A stretch of 64,000 nucleotides of DNA from Strigamia acuminata (GCA_949358305.1 OX442324.1:8157601-8221600); one strand, 5' to 3'; positions 1-9,915 are shown, numbered from the stretch's first letter. The notes: a model not told the origin generated them from the sequence alone. Translations and numbers: made by a program.

Positions 1-2
1 AT

Positions 3-233
3 GACAATGCTCCACCCATGGAGGAGCCTGCTCGTGGCCACACCCCGTCGTGTGTCACTTTTTATGATAATTTCCCAACTCAACCTTGGCCTCGACGACG
101 TCGCGATTCGGATAACGATTCTTCCGCCGGCAGTAGTGACAATGATGGAATTATCAGTCGTGCTCAGTCTGTCGCTTCGACCGCTCCGTCTTTCGCTTCA
201 TTTGCCCCGTCCGCCGCTGCAAGCGTGCCTCTT
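3..233 (+). CDS. Copia G polyprotein, segment before the I insertion (partial)
   Basis: This reading frame is open from the window edge to the insertion point of copia I. It encodes the low-complexity linker after the integrase: an Arg- and Asp-rich stretch, then Ser, Ala and Thr rich sequence. The frame resumes at 7245 after I and one copy of the target duplication are skipped. No catalytic motif lies in this piece. The in-frame continuation into the MBD/RT part is the reason I assign it to G rather than to an unrelated ORF. Confidence 0.7.
229..233. repeat. Target site duplication of copia I (left copy, CTCTT)
   Basis: CTCTT immediately precedes the 5' LTR of element I. The same five bases follow the 3' LTR at 7240-7244. 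Five base pairs is the usual duplication for copia integrases. Confidence 0.9.
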
Positions 234-756
234 TGTTGGAAATAAGTTTCTTTTGTAGGCAAATAAGTTGCATGTCCGAGTATGTTTACCTTACCAAGCG
301 TGTTAATTGCGCGATGATATCTGGCGCGAGTTTATGGTTTATTGCGCCATTAGTACAACGTGCCTTTAATTGTTCAATGTATTTGTATTACCTGCCCTGA
401 GTTGCGAATTTGTATAATACGCAGGAATACTGTACGTGCATTTAAGTGACATTGTTGTTAAATACATTTGTGTATTTATATGCGTTAAGTTTATGTATAT
501 TATCTGGCATTTGTAAGATTATAAATGCCATGCCAAATGTATTTCCGTATTGTTTGCATTTTACATGATTTGTTCTATGTTCAACATTTGTGTGATCATA
601 AGTCACCTGATCAATGATTCTATGCAACATATAAATGATTTGTTCTGTATGCACTCTTAAGTTGAAAACCATGATTAAACATGGCCACCGCCTGTGCGGA
701 TTTTTGGCAAAGCCAAATATGCTGTTTTGGACTTACACCATCATTTATTTTCCACA
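234..756 (+). repeat. 5' LTR of copia I
   Basis: 523 bp, starting TGTTGG and ending TCCACA. It is nearly identical to 6717-7239. It is AT-rich and carries no coding sequence; short ORFs inside it are duplicated in both LTRs and are not genes. Confidence 0.96.
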
Positions 757-757
757 T

Positions 758-775
758 TGGTAGCAGAGGGTGGTT
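758..775 (+). promoter_or_regulatory. Primer binding site of copia I (initiator Met tRNA)
   Basis: TGGTAGCAGAGGGTGGTT lies one base after the 5' LTR. It matches the complement of the 3' end of animal initiator-Met tRNA in 17 of 18 positions by my recollection of that tRNA. Minus-strand DNA synthesis would prime here. Confidence 0.85.
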
Positions 776-2011
776 CTCTGTAAGTCCAGCGTGAGTTTCG
801 TGGCCAAATTCGAACTCAGCCCGAAATTCTGACCAGGAACGCATATTTTCGGCAACCACGGACATCGCGCACGACCCGGGCGGACCGTAGAGACAGAAAC
901 CAGGCATCGACGAACGTCTGAAGTGCGTCGTTTAGCAGCGAAGCCAAGTTCGGGGCGGCAACGACGGAATTATTCGTTTTTGGACGGTTTTCAAGCGATT
1001 TTCAACGCTGGAACCAGAGCGTTTTCATTAAGAACAGTGAATATAATGTACTATTATTATTTTTCGTTATATTTAACAGTGGGAAACTGTTAAATCACGT
1101 CGAGTTGCGTTTACTTCACGAATCCAGTTTTTCGGAAATCCAAGATGGCGGCGCCCGTCTGGTAGTGGTTTGTGCAGCAAATTTACCGTGAATTCGTGGT
1201 TTTTGGATGAGAAAGGACACACACAACAGTAAATATAAGTTGTATGAAGTATTAATGCTCTTTTTGTTTATTTTTGACGTGAATTGCTGCAGATTTCGGC
1301 AATTTCTCCACGTATCAATACGCACGAAGATCGTCGGCAATTTAGCGGCGATTCGACGACGTACGACGTACGTTTCTTCGCGCACACGTTTCGACAACGT
1401 GCTTGGAAGCTCCGTGGACACTCCCAGGAGCATTTATGAACGTGAAACGTTCATATCATCCACTGGAAAAGCCGCAATTTGCACAACGGCAATTGCGAAG
1501 TCGCGAACGATCGCGATTGTGTGCGAGGAAGGAAATTCCGCACACACACGAGCCTGTACCCCGGCGTACTATCGTGCTACGAGGGAGCGACCAGCTGCCA
1601 GCTTGGGGATCGTTTTGCGACGCACAGTCCCGCAAATACACGAATCATCTCAACTTTGCCAACTTCACATCGATTTAAGTGCATTTAGGGGTTCGAAATT
1701 ACTTGTCATTAGTTATTTAAGGTTTTGTTTGGGCCCTTTAGTGTGTTTGGCACCCTCTAGTCAGTCGACTAGTGCCATCCTATTTCTGCACAGGCTTTCC
1801 CTGGCCACCGAGTGTCCCGCGGTCCTAGGAGTCCGGTCGGAACTCGGGGGATACTGTGTAGAGTTTTGCATCTCACTTAGTGAGATTTGTCCTAGGGTGG
1901 ATTGTGATATTTCGCCTAATTTTTGGGGGAATTTACTGTGTCTTCAGATTATTTTTGTGAAAGTGTTTGTGCAAAGTGAATTGTGCTACGGTATTATTTT
2001 GAAATTTGATC
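776..2011 (+). other. Untranslated leader of copia I (about 1.2 kb)
   Basis: The 1236 bases between the primer site and the gag-pol ATG hold no retrotransposon domain. One 276-aa ORF covers 1207-2037 but overlaps the gag start in another frame and has no recognisable motif, so I treat it as chance. An equally long leader occurs in copia H, so a long leader is a shared trait of these lineages. Confidence 0.7.
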
Positions 2012-5000
2012 ATGGCAGCCGGCGATTGGAAATTTGAGGACTTTTCAAAGCCATTCGCCCCTAATATACGTAAACTTGATGGGACGAATTATGAATCGTG
2101 GGCAACCAACATGCAGCTAATTCTAGAGCAGCAAGGCACGTGGAATCACGTGGTGGGCGATGAGCCAGCGTTAACGGCTGCGGCCACACCACGCGAGATA
2201 CGTGACTTTAAAACACGTGAACATAAAGCACGTTCCTCGATTTGTTTAGCTTGCGCAGAAGCGCAAAAGGTTGTTGCTGTTGCTCATGCGACTTCTAAAA
2301 AGGCATGGGACGCATTGAAGGAAGCCTACCAACCCACGACCATGGCTAGACAAGCAAGGCTTAGGAGAGAATTTCTACAAATGAAATTGGCACCCGATGA
2401 GGAAATGGTCGTGTTTACGGCACGTGTAGATAGAAAGGCGGCAGAACTTAAAGACGTTGAAATTGTTTTGGAAGACAAATTTATTGCATTTCAATATTTG
2501 GATTTCTTGGGTCCAGAATGGGAAGGACTCAAGCAACAAATATACCACTGGGACAAAGCCGATTTCACGACGGCAAAAGTGCGTGAAAGGCTTTTAGCGG
2601 AGTACAACCGCACCCACGTGGGATCTTCTGATAGTTCTGCAGTGCCGTCGACAGGAGCTTTTGCTAGTGGACAGCCACAACAACAAGGAAAAGGACTTAT
2701 TTGTTTTAATTGTGGCGGGAGAGGCCATTTCTCACGGGATTGTCCCACCCCGAAGCAACAAGGCTCTGCACCGATGCAGAAAGTGAGCTCGAATGTCGCA
2801 CAGTCGCGCGGCCGTGGTTGTGGACGCGGTCGATCACGTGGCAAGAAGGCTAATCTCAGCGCATCTGAAGAATTGGTGAACTTTTACACGTCGCTTCATC
2901 AAACTGTCGGACAATCTTCGATGCCAGTTGCCTCATTTGTTTCTTCGGGCCACAAAGACATGTCGTGGTACATAGATACCGCCGCGACCGACCACTTTAC
3001 ATTTTGTAAACACGGGTTTATCGATTTCAAACCGCTTACCAATTATACTGTTCGCCTTGGAGAAGGATCCTCCAAGATTGAGGGTGTAGGCAGTATTAGA
3101 CTGGAATCAGCTACTAAGGCTGATGGCCACCCATTTGTATTGCGCAACGTTTTCTATGCGCCAAATTTTTGTAAAAATTTAATCTCGTTGGGGCGAACAG
3201 ACGAAGCTGGTTTCATCACCCGTGTTGCAAATGGGAAATTGGTCGTGTTTAAAGAGAAGATCACCGAGCCAGTACTGACTGCGTGGCGGCAATCAGATAG
3301 AATGTATAAAAGTTCATGTCAGATACCGGCTCTTACTGTAAACACAACTGCAGTTTCGACGCCCTCGAATGCAGTTGCTGTGGGTGATCAATTGACTAAC
3401 ACACTTAATATTGTTGAAAATGCTAATGTTGTTAACCAGAGTGCACTAATTTCTCCAGCGAGTGTGAGCGTAACGCAGCAAGCGAGTGATAGTGCGAAGC
3501 CAGCGTATAGTGAGGTGCTTAAAGCACCGCCGCAAGCGAAAGGGGCAGCGGGTACCGACACGGTCGCGAATTCCACTAACGACTTGGAGTTTTTGCAAGC
3601 AAATACAACGGGGCATGCACTCCAGCAGGAGAAAGCATTAGATATCTCTTACTGGCATGGCCGGATGGGTCATTTTCATACAGCGGGCATTTTAGAAATG
3701 CAGAAGTCCACAGACATTTTTGGTGTTAAAATGGCAAATGGGAAATTGAACCAATGCGACGCATGTATGCGCGCTAAGAAGACTAGGGCCTCTTTTCCTC
3801 CTATTGGAGTTATTGCCACAAAAGACATCTTAGAACTAGTCCATATGGACGTTTGGGGCGCATCTCGAACCAGATCCCTTGGAGGGGGCACTTTTTATTT
3901 AATAATTATAGATGACTTTTCGCGCTATATGTGGATTAGAATTCTTAAGAAGAAAAGTGATGTTCTGGATGTTTTCAAGACGTGGCAACGTGAGATTGAG
4001 AGGCGAACCTCGAGGAAGGTTAAGACAATTAGGACCGACAATGGGGGTGAATTTGTCTCCAGGGCCTGGGATGATTACGCGGGTCAGGAGGGGATAAAGT
4101 GCGAGCGCACTAATGCGTACACCCCCGAGATGAACTCCATTGCCGAGCGTGCAAACCGGACAATTTTAGAGGGGGCACGTGCAATGATGTTTGAAAGTGA
4201 CTTCCCTAAACGATTATGGGGGGAAATGGTGGTCACGATTGTCTACCTTAAAAATCTCCTGCCGCATCCTAAATTGGGCAATAAATCACCATATAATGTA
4301 TTACATGATAAGAAGGTATCTGTTCGACATCTGCGCTGTATCGGGTCAAAGTGCTACGTGCACATCCCTAGCCAACAAAGAAAGAGCAAGCTAGAGGAGA
4401 GGTCTTGGTGTGGGGCCCTAGTGGGTTATAGTACAGAAACTCAGGGTTATAGAGTTTGGGACCCCATTCGCAATAGTGTACATTCGTCAAAACACGTGAC
4501 TATCAATGAGGAACAGTTTTGGTATGAGAAGAGTACCAATGGGGCTCCTATTCCACACATGAGTAATAATGAGGATTTAGTCCCTGACCTAATGGGAGAT
4601 GATTCCGATGAAGAGATTCTAACCACGGGTCCCCCAGTACCTCAAGAGGAAATCCCAGCCAAACGGCCTATAAGCCCACATAATGAGATATTTAATCTGA
4701 TACCGGATAATTTGGTTTTACCAATAGTGGCGCCACCACTACCAGATACCCCAAAATCTTTGAAGGGACCCCAACCTAAGCCAAAGCTGATTGAATTTGA
4801 GCCTAGATTTGATTATGTAGATGAATATGAGGACGAAGAGTTGTTTCAAGAAGCACTGTTGGCTTCTCCTAATGTAAGAGGGGGTCAACAACAAGTTGCT
4901 GCGGGAGGGGTACCTTTATTGAAACTAGACATGAATTTATGGCAAGTGAAAGGATACGTGCGCTTGACAGGCAGGGATGCCGGTGTGAAATATGCTCACT

Positions 5001-6694
5001 ACATCGCACCCGACAAAACACGTATCAGAAGCCGAGTAGAAGCATTGCGCTGGTGTGAGAACACCGGACACGAGTATGATCCGGAACTTTTTGACTTCAC
5101 GGGCAAGTCCCTCGACCAAGAAGTTCCCAATCCCTTTGCAATGTTTTGCGCATTAGAACCAAACACCTATGAAGAGGCCATACAGAGTCAATACAAAGAG
5201 GATTGGAAAAGCGCAATGCAAGAGGAGGTTGACATTTTTCAAGAGAGAAAAGTTTATGAAGAAGTCGATTGTCAAGCCAACCAACCTCTGTTAGGGAGCA
5301 AGTGGATATACAAGCTCAAAAGGGACGATACAGGGACAATTAAACGTCACCGAGCTAGGCTCGTGGCCCAGGGCTTCAAACAGCGTCCTGGGATTGATTA
5401 CAACGAGGTTTTCTCCCCCGTTGTAAATTTTGTGTTAGTCCTTGTATTCTTTTGTATGCTCGTGATCCTCATGGGTTGGCGGGACGTACATATCGACATC
5501 AAAGCGGCCTATCTCTACGGAGATTTGGACGAGCCCCAACTAATGTCCATCCCAAAGGGTTTCCAAACAGCTGAGAACGCTGGAAAGTGTTGGCGACTGG
5601 TGAAAGCATTATATGGGCTTCACCAGTCGGGAAGAATGTGGTTTGAAAAGCTACATGAAAAGCTTTTGGAAATAGGGTTCCGACCGGTTCCTGGTTTCAA
5701 TTGTGTCTACACAATGGACCGGGATGTGGTTTTAATAGTATACGTGGACGATATCGTCGTATTTTCTCGAAATGAGTTTATTGAAACTGACGTACTTTCT
5801 TGGACTGCTAAGTATTTCGAACTGGTAAACCTTGGATCGGTCACCCTACTTTTGGGAATCCAATTTGACAGGTCGAACGGCAAGATTGTTATCCATCAAC
5901 AGAACTATATTCAAAAGCTTTGCAAGCAATTCGGAGTTGATGGTTCCAATCGTGTTCGTTTGCCGGGAGCAGTGGGAACTGAGATTGTTGGAGTTAAGAA
6001 AGATGAAATACCTGAGGTTAAATTCCCGTACCGATCACTGATTGGTAGTTTGTTATTTCTGGCATCGAGAACAAGACCAGACATTCTGTTCTCCACAATT
6101 GTACTTTCACAGTACAACGAGGCCCATTCCCAAAGGCATGTGAACATGCTCATGCAAGTACTCAGGTACTTGAAGACAACAGAGCACTATGGCATCAATT
6201 TGTCCAGATGCAAAAGTGCATTCTTATCAGTCTTTACAGATGCGTCTTACGCAACTGATGTTGAACAGCGGAAGAGTTTCGGGGGCCACATCGTGTTTTT
6301 AGGCGGCATTCCAATTTCTTGGTCATGCCGCAAACAGAAAATGACAACTTTGTCAGTTATGGAGTCAGAGTTTGTTGCCATCGTTGATGGTGTACGAGAA
6401 CTTGTTTGGCTCCGACGTTTTTTCGCTATGCCCATTATGCGCGACTATTTTGGCGATCTAAGACCGTGCGTAATGGCGGACAGCACTGCCGCCATTCAAT
6501 ATAGTAAGAATCGCGTAGAGAATAAGTCAAACAAGCACATCGAGGTGCGCTTTCATTTTCTGCGCGATCTTTACGAGGCGAAAGTGTTTGATATCAAACA
6601 CGTAATGGGCAAGCTCAATACAGCTGACTTACTGACGAAGTGGTTAGCAAGCCCGAGGCTTACACAATTATGCGACAACATTTTCGACATGTAA
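2012..6694 (+). CDS. Copia I gag-pol polyprotein, intact, with MBD-like module
   Basis: A single 1560-aa polyprotein starting at the ATG at 2012; an in-frame TTG six bases earlier is not needed. Domain order: UBN2/DUF4219-type gag; CCHC zinc knuckle at residues 231-244; aspartic protease with Asp-Thr-Ala at 322; integrase with H2C2 zinc finger and catalytic Asp613, Asp676 and Glu712 (D,D,35E); a divergent MBD-like module at about 973-1033; reverse transcriptase with Tyr-Val-Asp-Asp at 1244-1247; and RNase H with its acidic motif (TDASYATD) and MESEF. No stop or frameshift is visible, so the protein could be active. In the MBD-like module the arginines aligned to the two DNA-contact arginines (Arg984, Arg1006) are kept. 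The aromatic pair after DV in MBD2 is replaced by His-Tyr, so methyl specificity is doubtful. Confidence 0.96.
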   Translation: MAAGDWKFEDFSKPFAPNIRKLDGTNYESWATNMQLILEQQGTWNHVVGDEPALTAAATPREIRDFKTREHKARSSICLACAEAQKVVAVAHATSKKAWDALKEAYQPTTMARQARLRREFLQMKLAPDEEMVVFTARVDRKAAELKDVEIVLEDKFIAFQYLDFLGPEWEGLKQQIYHWDKADFTTAKVRERLLAEYNRTHVGSSDSSAVPSTGAFASGQPQQQGKGLICFNCGGRGHFSRDCPTPKQQGSAPMQKVSSNVAQSRGRGCGRGRSRGKKANLSASEELVNFYTSLHQTVGQSSMPVASFVSSGHKDMSWYIDTAATDHFTFCKHGFIDFKPLTNYTVRLGEGSSKIEGVGSIRLESATKADGHPFVLRNVFYAPNFCKNLISLGRTDEAGFITRVANGKLVVFKEKITEPVLTAWRQSDRMYKSSCQIPALTVNTTAVSTPSNAVAVGDQLTNTLNIVENANVVNQSALISPASVSVTQQASDSAKPAYSEVLKAPPQAKGAAGTDTVANSTNDLEFLQANTTGHALQQEKALDISYWHGRMGHFHTAGILEMQKSTDIFGVKMANGKLNQCDACMRAKKTRASFPPIGVIATKDILELVHMDVWGASRTRSLGGGTFYLIIIDDFSRYMWIRILKKKSDVLDVFKTWQREIERRTSRKVKTIRTDNGGEFVSRAWDDYAGQEGIKCERTNAYTPEMNSIAERANRTILEGARAMMFESDFPKRLWGEMVVTIVYLKNLLPHPKLGNKSPYNVLHDKKVSVRHLRCIGSKCYVHIPSQQRKSKLEERSWCGALVGYSTETQGYRVWDPIRNSVHSSKHVTINEEQFWYEKSTNGAPIPHMSNNEDLVPDLMGDDSDEEILTTGPPVPQEEIPAKRPISPHNEIFNLIPDNLVLPIVAPPLPDTPKSLKGPQPKPKLIEFEPRFDYVDEYEDEELFQEALLASPNVRGGQQQVAAGGVPLLKLDMNLWQVKGYVRLTGRDAGVKYAHYIAPDKTRIRSRVEALRWCENTGHEYDPELFDFTGKSLDQEVPNPFAMFCALEPNTYEEAIQSQYKEDWKSAMQEEVDIFQERKVYEEVDCQANQPLLGSKWIYKLKRDDTGTIKRHRARLVAQGFKQRPGIDYNEVFSPVVNFVLVLVFFCMLVILMGWRDVHIDIKAAYLYGDLDEPQLMSIPKGFQTAENAGKCWRLVKALYGLHQSGRMWFEKLHEKLLEIGFRPVPGFNCVYTMDRDVVLIVYVDDIVVFSRNEFIETDVLSWTAKYFELVNLGSVTLLLGIQFDRSNGKIVIHQQNYIQKLCKQFGVDGSNRVRLPGAVGTEIVGVKKDEIPEVKFPYRSLIGSLLFLASRTRPDILFSTIVLSQYNEAHSQRHVNMLMQVLRYLKTTEHYGINLSRCKSAFLSVFTDASYATDVEQRKSFGGHIVFLGGIPISWSCRKQKMTTLSVMESEFVAIVDGVRELVWLRRFFAMPIMRDYFGDLRPCVMADSTAAIQYSKNRVENKSNKHIEVRFHFLRDLYEAKVFDIKHVMGKLNTADLLTKWLASPRLTQLCDNIFDM
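4928..5110 (+). other. MBD-like module inside copia I polyprotein (divergent)
   Basis: Encodes about 60 residues between integrase and RT that align with the MBD/TAM fold: a Trp at 977, an Arg in YVRLTG, an RIRS motif, and the closing FDFTGKS, which resembles FDFRTGK of MBD2/3. It occupies exactly the slot used by the clearer domains of copia H and G. On its own it would be weak; the family alignment carries the call. Confidence 0.65.
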
Positions 6695-6704
6695 GCTTGT
6701 TTGC

Positions 6705-6716
6705 TAAGAGGGGGTA
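6705..6716 (+). promoter_or_regulatory. Polypurine tract of copia I
   Basis: AAGAGGGGG directly upstream of the 3' LTR start at 6717. This is the standard position for plus-strand DNA priming. Confidence 0.85.
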
Positions 6717-7239
6717 TGTTGGAAATAAGTTTCTTTTGTAGGCAAATAAGTTGCATGTCCGAGTATGTTTACCTTACCAAGCGTGTTAATTGCGCGATGA
6801 TATCTGCCGCGAGTTTATGGTTTATTGCGCCATTAGTATAACGTGCCTTTAATTGTTCAATGTATTTGTATTACCTGCCCTGAGTTGCGAATTTGTATAA
6901 TACGCAGGAATACTGTACGTGCATTTAAGTGACATTGTTGTTAAATACATTTGTGTATTTATATGCGTTAAGTTTATGTATATTATCTGGCATTTGTAAG
7001 ATTATAAATGCCATGCCAAATGTATTTCCGTATTGTTTGCATTTTACATGATTTGTTCTATGTTCAACATTTGTGTGATCATAAGTCACCTGATCAATGA
7101 TTCTATGCAACATATAAATGATTTGTTCTGTATGCACTCTTAAGTTGAAAACCATGATTAAACATGGCCACCGCCTGTGCGGATTTTTGGCAAAGCCAAA
7201 TATGCTGTTTTGGACTTACACCATCATTTATTTTCCACA
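6717..7239 (+). repeat. 3' LTR of copia I
   Basis: 523 bp, near-identical to the 5' LTR. It is followed by CTCTT (7240-7244), the right copy of the target duplication. An ATG inside this LTR (7164) happens to be in frame with the downstream G pol, so a chimaeric ORF starts in the LTR and runs to 9317. Confidence 0.96.
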
Positions 7240-7244
7240 CTCTT

Positions 7245-9317
7245 GACGGTGAGGCTGTTCCTGATGGCTCCGTTGTGGCTACCGATGAATCCATTGCTGC
7301 AGCGACCATTGCCGGACATGGCCATTTTTCTCCAACCATACGTTCCACGCGTTTACCCCAACTGCGACGTTCGATCTCTTACCCAACTCTTCCATGTCTT
7401 GACGATACGACGGCGATGTCTGTACAGGGTTCTGACTTTGACGACGACCTTCTTGACGAAGCGGCCGCCTTGCCTATTCCCGCTCCGGGTACGCCTAATT
7501 TGGCCCCTTTACGTGCTCTTCATTGCCCTTGGAGTTTTATTGGCGGCGTTTCGCCCTTCAGCGGATGGAGGAGAGAGGAACATCTCCGGAAAGATCAAAT
7601 CCCGGGGAAGATCAAGGTCGACGTTTATTATTATCCGGAACACGGTGTCCGCTTGCGGTTGCAAAACGATATCGCCGCTTATTGTTTCGCACATCGGCTA
7701 CCGTATGACGAGTCTATTTTCTTTTTTGGCAATTTGGAACACCACATGCCCTACGTTCCCCCGTCGCCTCATCGTGTCCTCATGTGTTTTCGGGAACCGG
7801 CCACATATGCCGAAGCGGTTAAATTGCCCGAAGCACCGAAATGGACCGAAGCAATCAACGAGGAGCTTTCTACTTTCAAGAAGCGCGAGGTTTACAAAGA
7901 GGTTCCGCGTCCACCGGATAAGACAGTCCTAGGTTGCAAGTGGATTTTCAAGTTAAAATCGGACGCCACCGGGACAATTCATCGATACCGTGCCCGACTT
8001 GTCGCACAAGGTTTCCGCCAAACAATGGACGTTGATTTCGATGAATTTTTTAGTCCGGTAGTTAACTTCGTGCTTATCCGATTTTTCTTCTGTCTTCTAG
8101 TCGTCTTGTTGGGATGGAGGGATACTCTCGACGTAAAATGTGCCTACCTCTACGGCGACCTCGACCACGAAATCTACATGCGGATTTCCGCCGGTGCCAC
8201 ATGCTCCTCGCCCGACAACGTCTGGTTGTTGACCAAGTCGCTTTACGGTCTTCATCAGTCGGGGCGCATGTGGTACCAAAAGCTTGACGAGACATTGACC
8301 GGACTCGGATTCCAGAAATTTCCGGCTTGTAATTGCGTTTACGCGTTTGGACATTCGGCCATCATGTTAGTTTACGTTGACTACATCGTTTTATTTTACG
8401 CGTCGAAGAACATCCGAGACCGTATTCTTGCGTTGATCATGAGCAAGTTCGAAATCGTCAACCTCGGCCCGATAACCAAGTTGCTCGGAGTGGAATTCGA
8501 GCGTCGTGACGGGAAAGTCTTCATGACTCAACGCAATTACATCGATAAACTCCTCAAAAAGTTTAATGTTTCGTCCGATGCACTCATTAAAGTGCCTGTC
8601 ACACCGGGAACCACGCTCGTGAAAGGCTCGTTGGACAATCTTTCGGATTTTCCGTATCGGTCGCTCATCGGATCGTTACTTTTTCTCGCTTCTCGCACTC
8701 GTCCCGACATCTTGTACTCGGTCATCGCTCTCTCGCAGTACAACAACTGCTACGACCAAAGCCACATTAAGTGTTTGCTTCAAGTTCTTCGATATGTGGC
8801 CAATACGAGTGATTATTCCATCGAACTTTCGAAATGCGATTTGAGTCAACTGTGGGGTTGCACAGACGCCTCTTGGGCCTCCGACATCGCTACATCGAGA
8901 TCATTCGGCGGATACATTGTCTACATCGGAAGTGTGCCCATTGGCTGGAGCTGCAAAAAACAGACCAGCGTTGCCTGCTCCACCATGGAAGCCGAGTTTG
9001 TAGCATTAGTCGAAATCGTCAAAGAATTATACTGGTTGGACAGTATTTATCAAGTATTTCCGCCTTTACATCGATTATCGAAGCCGATCATTTTCTCCGA
9101 TGCCCTCGCCTCGATACAGTTTACGAACAACGACATCGAGAACTCGAAAACGAAACATATTCGAGTGAAGTTTCACTGGCTTCGTGAGTGGCATATTGCC
9201 GGTTGTTTCGAACTCCGCAAGATTCCGGGTGAGATAAATGTATCCGACATTTTCACCAAGTGGCTCAGTTCAGAGCGTCTTCGAAATTTATTATCCCGGA
9301 TTTTCGTCTCAAAGTAA
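7245..9317 (+). CDS. Copia G MBD, reverse transcriptase and RNase H (RT catalytic Asp lost)
   Basis: Continuation of the G polyprotein after the I insertion, open to a stop at 9317. It encodes an acidic linker, an MBD domain (about 7557-7730), then reverse transcriptase (GCKWIFKLK, ARLVAQGF, DVKCAYLYGD, YGLHQSGRMW) and RNase H (TDASWASD, SCKKQ, MEAEF, DIFTKWLS). The catalytic box reads Tyr-Val-Asp-Tyr (near 8371-8382) instead of Tyr-Val-Asp-Asp, so the second metal-binding aspartate is gone and this copy's RT should be inactive. The rest of the frame is well kept, which suggests a recent loss. It shares about 90% of residues by eye with element O over the RNase H. Confidence 0.93.
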   Translation, partial: DGEAVPDGSVVATDESIAAATIAGHGHFSPTIRSTRLPQLRRSISYPTLPCLDDTTAMSVQGSDFDDDLLDEAAALPIPAPGTPNLAPLRALHCPWSFIGGVSPFSGWRREEHLRKDQIPGKIKVDVYYYPEHGVRLRLQNDIAAYCFAHRLPYDESIFFFGNLEHHMPYVPPSPHRVLMCFREPATYAEAVKLPEAPKWTEAINEELSTFKKREVYKEVPRPPDKTVLGCKWIFKLKSDATGTIHRYRARLVAQGFRQTMDVDFDEFFSPVVNFVLIRFFFCLLVVLLGWRDTLDVKCAYLYGDLDHEIYMRISAGATCSSPDNVWLLTKSLYGLHQSGRMWYQKLDETLTGLGFQKFPACNCVYAFGHSAIMLVYVDYIVLFYASKNIRDRILALIMSKFEIVNLGPITKLLGVEFERRDGKVFMTQRNYIDKLLKKFNVSSDALIKVPVTPGTTLVKGSLDNLSDFPYRSLIGSLLFLASRTRPDILYSVIALSQYNNCYDQSHIKCLLQVLRYVANTSDYSIELSKCDLSQLWGCTDASWASDIATSRSFGGYIVYIGSVPIGWSCKKQTSVACSTMEAEFVALVEIVKELYWLDSIYQVFPPLHRLSKPIIFSDALASIQFTNNDIENSKTKHIRVKFHWLREWHIAGCFELRKIPGEINVSDIFTKWLSSERLRNLLSRIFVSK
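7557..7730 (+). other. MBD (methyl-CpG-binding) domain in copia G
   Basis: The encoded segment begins GWRREEHLRK, continues with DVYYYP and RLRLQND, and ends near IFFFG. It matches the MBD/TAM pattern: GW-x-R-E-x-x-R-K, then D-V-Y-Y, then an F/L-R-S/L arginine, then a helix. Tyr at 7626-7628 aligns with the MBD2 tyrosine that reads 5-methylcytosine (Phe in MBD3). Arg at 7587 and 7656 align with the two DNA-contact arginines. Confidence 0.85.
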
Positions 9318-9354
9318 CTTTTTTTCGATCGTTTAGCACCGACATTTTACATTG

Positions 9355-9365
9355 AAGGAGGGAAT
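9355..9365 (+). promoter_or_regulatory. Polypurine tract of copia G
   Basis: GAAGGAGGGAA lies just upstream of the LTR start at 9366. The same tract, in reverse complement, precedes the LTR of the sister element O. Confidence 0.8.
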
Positions 9366-9915
9366 TGTTGGACTTTGGAACCACTTTTCAGTTATTTAAA
9401 TCGTTTTTCGATGTGAAATGGCTTTAAAATGTTTATTTTATCATTTATCGGTAATTGTTTCCATTTTCCTGGGTTATTCAGTGTTTATTTAGTGTTTTCA
9501 TGCATTTTTGTGAGGAGAATGCATGATACCGGGTTAAATGCACTTAATGCATTAGGTATCATGCATCCTCTATTTAATAGTTGTGTTTTCCATTAATATT
9601 ATTTCTATATTCGGCCACCAGATGTCTCTGGGCAGATTGCAAATGGTCGCGCACACAGCCAGTGTGTTTCTCTATGTTTTCCAATGGTTTTTGGATCAAT
9701 TATGTAAGTTTTCTCGAATTAAAGTGTATTTTGTTAATTATCAGTATTAGTTTATGTGCCACACGTCTTTATAAGTGTGGCACACGCGTTTTCTGGCCCA
9801 ATACAGACCCGAACTCGCGTTTATGCATCACGGCAATTTTTCCAGCTCATGCATTGCCGTGAGCACGTTATTTTCACGCTTCCAGCACGATTTATCGTGC
9901 ATTTATTGCGCCACA
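9366..9915 (+). repeat. 3' LTR of copia G
   Basis: 550 bp, starting TGTTGGAC and ending GCGCCACA. It is related in layout, but not closely in sequence, to the O LTR at 62673-63213. Both share the start TGTTGG, CACGCTTCCA near the 3' side, and the terminal CGCC(C)ACA. The other LTR lies outside the window. Confidence 0.85.

Larger units (their letters stand above)
234..7239 (+). mobile_element. Complete copia element I
   Basis: A 7006-bp full-length Ty1/copia retrotransposon. It has two 523-bp LTRs (TG...CA), an initiator-Met tRNA primer site, a long untranslated leader, one uninterrupted gag-pol ORF, a purine tract (AAGAGGGGG) and a perfect 5-bp duplication. I count two base differences between the LTRs (near 339/6822 and 356/6839), so the insertion is young. 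It is nested inside copia G. Confidence 0.97.
1..9915 (+). mobile_element. Copia element G, 5' end outside window, split by element I
   Basis: Ty1/copia retrotransposon whose 5' half lies left of the window. Visible parts are 1-233 and 7240-9915, ending with a 3' LTR. Element I (234-7239) interrupts it with a 5-bp target duplication, and removing I and one CTCTT copy keeps the G reading frame open. On the right, G abuts gypsy C pol sequence (from 9916), so G was inserted into C. Its RNase H protein is very close to element O at the right end of the window, although the two LTRs have diverged strongly. Confidence 0.9.

Noticed and set aside
1207-2037. A 276-codon plus-strand ORF in the leader of copia I
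   Set aside because: It overlaps the gag start in another frame, has no recognisable domain and lies in an untranslated leader; probably chance.
7164-7244. ATG in the I LTR in frame with copia G pol, apparently giving a 717-aa gene start
   Set aside because: The first 27 codons are LTR sequence; the frame fusion is an accident of the insertion.
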